Source: Myxococcales bacterium | GTDB lineage: Bacteria; Myxococcota; Bradymonadia; REDH01 | Length of the DNA: 7,003 nucleotides | NCBI GenBank assembly: GCA_018970625.1 | Contig: JAGWVZ010000193.1 | Location: 1-7,003, forward strand | Reading direction: 5' to 3' | Part shown: positions 1 through 4,973 of the stretch, in pieces | Numbering within the stretch: position 1 is the first letter of the stretch | How the letters are laid out: every line of letters begins with the position of its first letter | Notes under the pieces: model-generated | What the model was told of the DNA's origin: nothing | What the model saw: only the letters and a program-made list of their open reading frames with translations | Database searches by the model: none | Program-made: the position numbers and the translations under genes

Positions 1-585
1 GCGTTCCTGCCCAACACGCCGAATGACCCGCTGCTTCGCTCCATCCGGGACACCATTCCAGACGGCGATGTCTACGGTGTCATGGCCAGACCCTATCTCG
101 AGTGTCCCGACCCTCGACATGTGCAACGCCTCTCCTGGGCCTATATCCGAACCTACATGGCCGAGGATATTCTGACCAAGGTCGACCGGGCCAGCATGAT
201 GACCAGCCTGGAAGTACGCTCGCCCTTCCTCGACCCAGAGTTCATTTCGCTGGTCGTGCGCATGCCGCCTCACCTGAAGCTGCACGGTTTCGACGCCAAG
301 TACGCCCTCAAGCAGGCCCTGCGTAATGACCTGCCCCACGACATCCTGTACCGAAAAAAGAAAGGCTTCGGCATACCTGTCGCGGCATGGCTCAAAGGCC
401 CCCTGTCGGGAGAGGTCAACCGCCTTCTGGACCCCGCGCGCATCGAAGATGCCGGCATCTTTGACCCAGCGGTGGTCACCCGCCTCGTTCGGGAGCACCG
501 CGATGGCAAACATGACCACCGTAAAGCCCTCTGGACACTCATGATGTTCGAGAACTGGCGCGAAAGGTTCCATGCAACCATCTGA
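1..585 (+). CDS. asnB: asparagine synthase (glutamine-hydrolysing), C-terminal part; 5' end outside window
   Basis: The reading frame is open from the first base, so this is the last 194 residues of a protein that is usually about 600-650 residues long. The family makes asparagine, or amidates a related carboxylate, from aspartate, glutamine and ATP. Only the end of the synthetase domain is here; the N-terminal glutaminase domain and the ATP-binding SGGxDS loop lie upstream. Family hallmarks are clear: DILTKVDRASM near residues 57-66, LEVRSPFLD at 70-78, a KYALKQAL helix near 100-107, KKKGFGIP at 119-126, and a terminal LWTLMMFENW helix. Many copies of this family sit in exopolysaccharide or O-antigen clusters, where the real substrate may be a sugar acid or peptide rather than free aspartate. 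The two downstream genes fit that setting. The family call is firm; the physiological substrate is unknown. Confidence 0.95.
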   Translation, partial: AFLPNTPNDPLLRSIRDTIPDGDVYGVMARPYLECPDPRHVQRLSWAYIRTYMAEDILTKVDRASMMTSLEVRSPFLDPEFISLVVRMPPHLKLHGFDAKYALKQALRNDLPHDILYRKKKGFGIPVAAWLKGPLSGEVNRLLDPARIEDAGIFDPAVVTRLVREHRDGKHDHRKALWTLMMFENWRERFHATI

Positions 586-1660
586 CGATCCCCATCAGGT
601 ATCGGACGGAATCGCGGACGCCACTGCCACAACCTCAACGGGTACGCGTCGAAACCTCGCACGAACGATCCCGTGGATCGTCACCGTCGGGATTCTGATC
701 TGGATTCTGAAGACGACCGATCTGCCCGCGATGTGGGAAGCCACCCGCTCGGCGAATCTGTTGCTTTTTTTCGGCGCCATGTTCGGACTCTTTTCCGTCC
801 TGTGGGTGGTCGACTCCATCGCAATTCTCTGGATTTACAGGCGATATCACGCGCCAGCGATGACACTGCGCCACGTCCTGCCCATACGCGGCACCACCTA
901 CGTGGTTGGAATCCTGAATTACGCGGCCGCCTCAGCAGCCATGGCTTTTTACTTCAAGCGTCGATGGTCCATTGGCGTCGTCGAAGGCGGAGCATCATTG
1001 CTGCTGTTGCTGCTCGTGGACCTTGGCCTCGCCATTCTGACCGTCGCCGCCGGCGCAGCCCTGCTGCCCGCCGGGTTTCGCGTGGCCGCCTGGACCCTCG
1101 GCGCCGCGTTCGCCGTGGGAGCCATCGCACACCTCATCTTCTGGCGCGCGCCCTGGAGCTGGGGCCCACTCGAGAGGCTCCGCAACATTCCCCAACTGCG
1201 CGGCTTTCGAGAAGCCAGACTCATCGACTACGCGATCGCCGGCGTCCTCCGTGTACCCGTCACCGCGCTCTACGTGGGCATGCACTACTTCACCCTCATG
1301 GCCTTCAACATCCGGGTGCCACTCGAAAACATGCTCGTCTATGTGCCCGTGCAGATGGTCCTCGCCGTGATCCCCATCAGCGTCAGCGGCCTCGGACCCG
1401 GTCAGGCCGCACAGCGGGTTCTGTACACCGACTTTGCTGCCTCCACCTATTGCCAGCATGTACCCGCATCCGAATGGTCCAACCCGGCATGGTGCGACCA
1501 TGCACTCGCCGCCGTCGATGCCTATGGACTCGCGCTGTTCCTCGGATTCCTGCTCCCGCGCATCCTCATTGGCCTACTCTCGCTCCGCGCTGCATCCAGA
1601 GAGCTCGCCGCCGAGGCTCCGCTCACCGAACCGAACGCATCCGGCATCCCAGGGGCCTGA
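572..1660 (+). CDS. flippase-like integral membrane protein (lysylphosphatidylglycerol synthase TM region / UPF0104 family)
   Basis: A 362-residue polytopic membrane protein. About eight hydrophobic segments can be seen, roughly at residues 33-50, 62-88, 108-128, 136-166, 170-191, 220-245, 253-273 and 312-338, after a 30-residue polar N-terminus. The signature PISVSGLGPGQAA at 268-280 corresponds to the PxSxxGLG(x)R/GE motif of the PF03706 family, the membrane half of MprF and stand-alone relatives. No soluble aminoacyl-transferase domain follows, so it is not a full lysyl-PG synthase. Stand-alone members are usually found in glycan and lipid clusters and are thought to move or anchor lipid-linked intermediates. 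The ATG overlaps the end of the asparagine synthase gene by 14 bases and has AAGG at 564-567, four bases upstream, indicating translational coupling. Cys294 and Cys308 lie in a hydrophilic loop after the motif and could form a disulfide if it is periplasmic. Family is well supported; the transported lipid is not known. Confidence 0.88.
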   Translation: MQPSDDPHQVSDGIADATATTSTGTRRNLARTIPWIVTVGILIWILKTTDLPAMWEATRSANLLLFFGAMFGLFSVLWVVDSIAILWIYRRYHAPAMTLRHVLPIRGTTYVVGILNYAAASAAMAFYFKRRWSIGVVEGGASLLLLLLVDLGLAILTVAAGAALLPAGFRVAAWTLGAAFAVGAIAHLIFWRAPWSWGPLERLRNIPQLRGFREARLIDYAIAGVLRVPVTALYVGMHYFTLMAFNIRVPLENMLVYVPVQMVLAVIPISVSGLGPGQAAQRVLYTDFAASTYCQHVPASEWSNPAWCDHALAAVDAYGLALFLGFLLPRILIGLLSLRAASRELAAEAPLTEPNASGIPGA

Positions 1661-1750
1661 TTTTCCATCCCGCCGCGTCCGCGTGAAGATACGTTGACGC
1701 CCCGATCCGTTGCAGCCACACTCACCCACCGCCTTCCCTGATTGCTGTTC

Positions 1751-1754
1751 GAGG
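1751..1754 (+). promoter_or_regulatory. ribosome binding site that decides the start of the mannosyltransferase gene
   Basis: GAGG lies five bases upstream of GTG 1760. An in-frame TTG at 1742 would add six residues, but it has only pyrimidine-rich sequence before it and the conserved GT2 fold begins just after the GTG. The GTG is therefore preferred. Confidence 0.6.
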
Positions 1755-1759
1755 TATCT

Positions 1760-2470
1760 GTGCCGTCTCCGAGTTGTCTCATCATCATCCCGACCTACAA
1801 CGAGCGAGAGAACCTGGAGAGTATCGTCTCGGCCATCCACACGGTGCTTCCGAGCGCCCATATTCTGGTCGTCGACGACAACTCCCCCGATGGCACCGGA
1901 CAAATCGCGGACGCCATGTCGGCCGCCGACGACCGCATCCATGTACTTCACCGCTCGGGCAAGCAGGGACTCGGCAAAGCCTATCTGGCAGGGTTCGACT
2001 GGGCGCTGCAGCACGACTACCAGCGCGTCTTCGAGATGGACGCCGACTTTAGTCATGACCCCAAATATCTTCCGGCCATGCTGGATGCCGCAGAGACCGC
2101 GGACATGGTGGTCGGCTCGCGCTACGTCGTGGGCGGCGGTACCCGTGACTGGGGCCTGGTGCGTCGCTTTGTCAGCCGTGGAGGCGGTCTTTACGCCCGT
2201 ACCATCCTCGGCATGCGCGTTCAGGACCTCACCGCCGGATTCATCTGCTACCGCCGCGAGACGCTTGAGAAGCTCCCGCTCAACGAGGTCACCTCGAACG
2301 GTTACGTCTTCCAGATCGAGCTCAAGTACCGCGTCCATCGACTCGGAATGCGCATTGTTGAGGTACCCATCGTGTTTCCGGACCGCATTGCAGGCGTCAG
2401 CAAAATGAGCCCCGGCATTGCGGCTGAAGCCATCACACAGGTCTGGAAGCTCAAACTGCGCGTGCCCTGA
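1760..2470 (+). CDS. polyprenol monophosphomannose synthase (GT2 family, DPM1-like)
   Basis: A 236-residue soluble glycosyltransferase expected to transfer mannose (or another hexose) from GDP-mannose to polyprenyl phosphate at the inner face of the cytoplasmic membrane. From GTG 1760, the GT-A fold starts at once: IIIPTYNERENL at residues 8-19, VVDDNSPDGTG at 37-47, GKQGLGKAYLAG at 67-78, the metal-binding DAD at 94-96 in an EMDADFSHDP block, GSRYVVGGG at 119-127 and DLTAGF at 156-161. These match the dolichol-phosphate mannose synthase subgroup closely. It has no C-terminal membrane or GtrA domain, so it resembles the short DPM1/Ppm form. It follows the membrane protein after a 99-base gap and may share its transcript or have its own promoter. 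A terminator-like hairpin begins at its last codons. Use of glucose instead of mannose cannot be excluded from sequence. Confidence 0.92.
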   Translation: MPSPSCLIIIPTYNERENLESIVSAIHTVLPSAHILVVDDNSPDGTGQIADAMSAADDRIHVLHRSGKQGLGKAYLAGFDWALQHDYQRVFEMDADFSHDPKYLPAMLDAAETADMVVGSRYVVGGGTRDWGLVRRFVSRGGGLYARTILGMRVQDLTAGFICYRRETLEKLPLNEVTSNGYVFQIELKYRVHRLGMRIVEVPIVFPDRIAGVSKMSPGIAAEAITQVWKLKLRVP

Positions 2471-2508
2471 ATCAGAAACAGTTCCATCAGGGCTTCTGAT
2501 TCAGGTTT
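2466..2508 (+). terminator. probable Rho-independent terminator after the mannosyltransferase gene
   Basis: A perfect 12-bp stem (arms 2466-2477 and 2494-2505) encloses a 16-base loop and is followed by TTT and then a mixed T/C-rich run. The left arm contains the TGA stop at 2468-2470. No T-run follows on the - strand, so it should act mainly on + transcripts and keep them from running into the convergent gene at 2534. The weak T-tract and long loop lower confidence. Confidence 0.5.
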
Positions 2509-2533
2509 GAAGCGTTCTTCTCTGCCTGCATCT

Positions 2534-4312
2534 TCAGGGCGTTCCAGGCACCGGGCATCTGGTGCAGGCCTGCATCAGGCTCGGCTCGCCCGGTGCTATC
2601 TGCAGGCCGCGATCGCGCACGGCCGCACAATACTCCGCCGCGCCCACGCCACACGCGTGACTCGCCAGATTATAGAGTGACCACAGTAGATTGCGGTACG
2701 TCTGAATGTCGACAGGTACCATCGCGCGCGCAAGCATCGTGTCCACGGCTGCCAGCGTTGTCACCGGATCGTAGTCCGCGGGCGCCAGTGCTGGCTCTCC
2801 CAGCACCCAGGTCAGCCCGTCAGGCACGCCCTGCAACAACTCCTCTGGCGTGCTCAGCAGCTCTGGTTCCATACGGACACCCGATCGCTCGGCCCAGTGC
2901 TGCAGCGACGGGAGAGACAACCCGCCTACCGATGCGTCCGCGTCAAAAAGACTCTGTAGTTCAGGATGTTGCGTGAGCATCATGGAGTCAGAATCCGGGT
3001 ACGTGCGCCATGAGCGGTGTACATGGAACACGTCAGGGCGCTCGTCACCCTGCACCCGCGCGTGCCACACCATGAACCCGGTCTCAAAGTATCCCGTCAC
3101 CAGCAGACCATCGGGAGGAAGGTCCAGCAGACGATCGGTAAACAGGTCGATGTCGTGCCAACCTCGAAGAGAGCGCGTTCGAGCGCCTTCGGACGGGCGC
3201 AACACACCGAGCAACACAGGCAGGAATGCGGCGACCAGCAGGGCGAATGGCGCCACTCGCGACTCCGTCAGCGCCGAACGGGCAGTGGTCAATGCGGCGA
3301 TCATCGCCAGACCTGCCAATGCGAAACCCACCATGAAATACCCCTGCACATCGGGGTTGTGCATGTCGAAATCAAAGAGAATCTGGGTCACCAGATTGAG
3401 CGCGAACATCAGGAACAGGCAAAGGCCCACCCGGGCCCCCGCTCGCGCTCCCAGCACCAAAAATCCAGCAGCAGCCAGCGCAACACCCGGCCACGTAAAC
3501 GACTCCGTGAGCAGCGACAGCGCGTTCATCAGGCCGGCCACCGGGTCTACCTCTAACGCGCGGGCAGCCGTCTTCTGAAACGCCTGCGCGCTGACCAGCC
3601 ACCACAACGAGTCCGTGCTGACCGGCCACACCCACGCAGGATAGACCTGCGCCGCGCCGCGCATGACCAGGTACGCATAGCCGGCCAGCGATGTGGCACC
3701 CACGGTAACAGCGCCAGTGAACGCCCGCCAGGGTTGCGCGGTAGCTCCTGGCCACAGCAACCCCAGCGCGAAAGCAGGAAAAGCAAAGACCGTCAGATAA
3801 TGGTGATTCAGCAGGCCCGTTCCCAGCGCACCAGCTGCCAGAATCCAGTCTTCGGCGCGCAGAGGCCTGTCTGTCCTGAACACGGTGGCGCCCGCGAGCA
3901 TGCAGACCATGGCATTCAGCGAGTACACCTCGGCGCGTATCGCCTGAAACAGAAATGCCTGACTGAACGCCACCGTCAGCGCTACTCCCAGCGTTAGCCA
4001 GGCATCGAGACGAGTGCGAACGAGACCCAGTCGCAACGCCCAGACCGGCAGCAAGGCCACTGCGATAGCAGCAAACAGCGCGCACGCCACATGCACCCGA
4101 AATGCGAGTGTACCAAAGGGCAGTAGCTGCGGTGACCACACGATCAGGTGAAACGCCGGGTGACCGGGCGGGTGACTAACGCCCAGCGCAGTCGTCGTTG
4201 CAGTCAGCTCGGCAGAGTCCAACAACCATGTCGTCGGAGCCGCATGGACGAGGTACCACGCAAAACTCACAAAAAACGTAGCGATGACAAAAGGTTGAAG
4301 CGCTTTGGCCAT
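2534..4312 (-). CDS. DUF2723 family membrane protein, putative GT-C / protein O-mannosyltransferase-like
   Basis: A 592-residue protein with about ten hydrophobic segments over its first two thirds and a soluble C-terminal domain of roughly 200 residues. DUF2723 (PF11028) includes human TMEM260, a protein O-mannosyltransferase; GT-C enzymes use polyprenyl-linked sugars on the extracytoplasmic side. Numbering from ATG 4312, the family hallmark is the first loop, LDSAELTATTTALGVSHPPGHP, near residues 31-52. Its acidic residues Asp32 and Glu35 sit where GT-C enzymes keep their catalytic acid. Also typical are AIRAEVYSLNAM near 124-135, GLLNHHYLTVFAFPA near 166-180, and HNPDVQGYF near 318-326. 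The start is uncertain: ATG 4312 leads directly into MAKALQ and the first membrane helix. An in-frame GTG at 4339 would add nine residues, and neither has a strong ribosome site. It converges on the mannose synthase, a possible donor source. The bacterial acceptor is unknown. Confidence 0.85.
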   Translation of the reverse strand: MAKALQPFVIATFFVSFAWYLVHAAPTTWLLDSAELTATTTALGVSHPPGHPAFHLIVWSPQLLPFGTLAFRVHVACALFAAIAVALLPVWALRLGLVRTRLDAWLTLGVALTVAFSQAFLFQAIRAEVYSLNAMVCMLAGATVFRTDRPLRAEDWILAAGALGTGLLNHHYLTVFAFPAFALGLLWPGATAQPWRAFTGAVTVGATSLAGYAYLVMRGAAQVYPAWVWPVSTDSLWWLVSAQAFQKTAARALEVDPVAGLMNALSLLTESFTWPGVALAAAGFLVLGARAGARVGLCLFLMFALNLVTQILFDFDMHNPDVQGYFMVGFALAGLAMIAALTTARSALTESRVAPFALLVAAFLPVLLGVLRPSEGARTRSLRGWHDIDLFTDRLLDLPPDGLLVTGYFETGFMVWHARVQGDERPDVFHVHRSWRTYPDSDSMMLTQHPELQSLFDADASVGGLSLPSLQHWAERSGVRMEPELLSTPEELLQGVPDGLTWVLGEPALAPADYDPVTTLAAVDTMLARAMVPVDIQTYRNLLWSLYNLASHACGVGAAEYCAAVRDRGLQIAPGEPSLMQACTRCPVPGTP

Positions 4313-4389
4313 CGGTATCGGGTCCGCCGGATGGGGCACAGGATCTGTCCGGGGAAAAAATCGACATCGAAAGGGCGCTCACAAGTACG

Positions 4390-4419
4390 ATTTTACGCAA
4401 CGGTTGCAACAATCGTCCG
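4390..4419 (-). promoter_or_regulatory. candidate sigma-70 type promoter for the DUF2723 gene
   Basis: On the - strand TAAAAT (4395-4390) matches five of six bases of the -10 consensus. CGGACG (4419-4414), 18 bases upstream, matches three of six at -35. Transcription would begin near 4383, giving a leader of about 45-70 bases. The GCAAC-G-GTTGC inverted repeat lies in the spacer, where a repressor would block polymerase. The -35 match is poor, so this is tentative. Confidence 0.3.
4397..4410. promoter_or_regulatory. overlapping inverted repeats, possible operator
   Basis: GCAAC-G-GTTGC (4397-4407) is a perfect 5-bp inverted repeat around one base, and it overlaps the perfect 8-bp palindrome GTTGCAAC (4403-4410). 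Both lie in the divergent gap between the DUF2723 gene and the 128-residue gene. A DNA-binding protein site is possible, but no regulator gene is visible. Confidence 0.3.
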
Positions 4420-4426
4420 ACTACCC

Positions 4427-4441
4427 TTGAAGACACTTCAA
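4427..4441. promoter_or_regulatory. short inverted repeat TTGAAG-ACA-CTTCAA in divergent gap
   Basis: A perfect 6-bp inverted repeat with a 3-base spacer, 17 bases beyond the GTTGCAAC palindrome and 55 bases before the start of the 128-residue gene. The size and spacing suit a dimeric regulator site, but it could have arisen by chance. Confidence 0.3.
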
Positions 4442-4496
4442 CAATGACGTCGCGAGACCGCACCGGTGGCGGCCTCGAACTGGTGATGGAGCACAC

Positions 4497-4883
4497 ATGG
4501 CAACCAAGATTTCAGGCGCAGGAAGCACCACGGGTCCAGACTGGACAGGCCCGGCACAGGCCACCGCGGAGGTGCAGGGTATTGACCAGCTGCGTGGAAC
4601 TCACTCGACCCCGTCGACTGCTGCGGTCGACAGGTCCACCGCGGCGGATGCGCTGCCAGGTCTCGATAACGTACTGGCCGATATGGCGCAGCAGGTACAG
4701 GCAGGCGAGCTGTCCCCGCAGACTGATCTGACGCGCGTAGCCATCGAACGCATGATTCAGGCGCGCATGCCCAACCTGCCCGAATCCATCAAGGCAGCGC
4801 GAGCCAATGAGCTACACGAACTGCTGAGTGCAGACGCAAGCTTTCAGGCGTTGCTGGCGCAGGCGCTGCGTACTCAGCCCTGA
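4497..4883 (+). CDS. hypothetical small protein, disordered N-terminus and helical C-terminus
   Basis: A 128-residue protein that I do not recognise as a named family. The ATG has GGAG at 4488-4491, five bases upstream, which supports a real gene. Residues 1-50 are rich in Gly, Ser, Thr, Pro and Ala and look disordered. Residues 52-125 look like three or four amphipathic helices with the patterns LDNVLADMAQQVQAGELSP, RVAIERMIQARMP, AARANELHELLSAD and FQALLAQAL. There is no signal peptide, membrane segment or cysteine, so it is probably cytoplasmic or exported by a leaderless route. Small proteins of this general shape (low-complexity head, 'xAGxLSPxxAxxxLV'-like helical tail) occur in myxobacterial-type genomes, but I know no assigned function. 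It stands alone between two - strand genes with its own upstream region. It could be an adaptor or secreted substrate; that is only a guess. Confidence 0.75.
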   Translation: MATKISGAGSTTGPDWTGPAQATAEVQGIDQLRGTHSTPSTAAVDRSTAADALPGLDNVLADMAQQVQAGELSPQTDLTRVAIERMIQARMPNLPESIKAARANELHELLSADASFQALLAQALRTQP

Positions 4884-4925
4884 GTGCTGACGACGCCACA
4901 CCACGCCCTCTGGTTTTCGATGGTC

Positions 4926-4957
4926 GCCTGGCAACAGGCTTGTCGGCGCGACGACAA
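4926..4957. other. two adjacent small hairpins in the convergent gap, possible transcription end signal
   Basis: GCCTG-GCAA-CAGGC (4926-4939) is a perfect 5-bp stem closed by a GNRA-type tetraloop. It is followed directly by TTGTCG-GCGCGA-CGACAA (4940-4957), a 6-bp stem with a 6-base loop. They fill the middle of the 90-base gap between two genes that converge. Neither strand has a T-run after the stems, so an intrinsic terminator is not established; they may slow polymerase or protect 3' ends. Confidence 0.35.
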
Positions 4958-4973
4958 CCCCATGCCCTACACG

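Noticed and set aside
995..1501. 168-codon - strand frame opposite the membrane protein gene
   Set aside because: Gly, His and Glu-rich composition with no domain; it is the antisense shadow of a supported gene.
572..1660. Full MprF-type lysylphosphatidylglycerol synthase
   Set aside because: The protein ends after the membrane region; the soluble aminoacyl-transferase domain is absent here and downstream.
673..1686. 337-codon + strand frame inside the membrane protein gene
   Set aside because: The translation is dominated by Arg, His and Pro, typical of a shifted frame in GC-rich DNA, while the 572-1660 frame has coherent membrane helices.
1694..1722. TTGACG (1694-1699) as a -35 box for a separate mannose synthase promoter
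   Set aside because: The matching -10 position 17 bases on (CACACT) fits only three of six bases, so a promoter is not supported; co-transcription with the upstream gene remains possible.
1742..1759. TTG 1742 as the start of the mannose synthase
   Set aside because: No purine-rich ribosome site precedes it, whereas GTG 1760 has GAGG five bases upstream and sits directly before the conserved fold.
1574..2338. 254-codon open frame on the - strand opposite the mannose synthase gene
   Set aside because: It is antisense to a gene with unmistakable GT2 motifs, its translation shows no recognisable domain, and long antisense frames are expected at this GC content.
2850..3578. 242-codon + strand frame opposite the DUF2723 gene
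   Set aside because: Ser/Arg-rich shadow frame, no ribosome site or domain; the opposite strand encodes conserved DUF2723 motifs.
3372..4139. 255-codon - strand frame overlapping the DUF2723 gene in another frame
   Set aside because: Gly/Cys/Arg-rich translation without domains; same-strand shadow.
4444..4731. 95-codon + strand frame starting at ATG 4444
   Set aside because: Overlaps the 4497 gene in another frame, Arg/Pro-rich, and lacks a ribosome site; the 4497 frame has a good one and structured helices.
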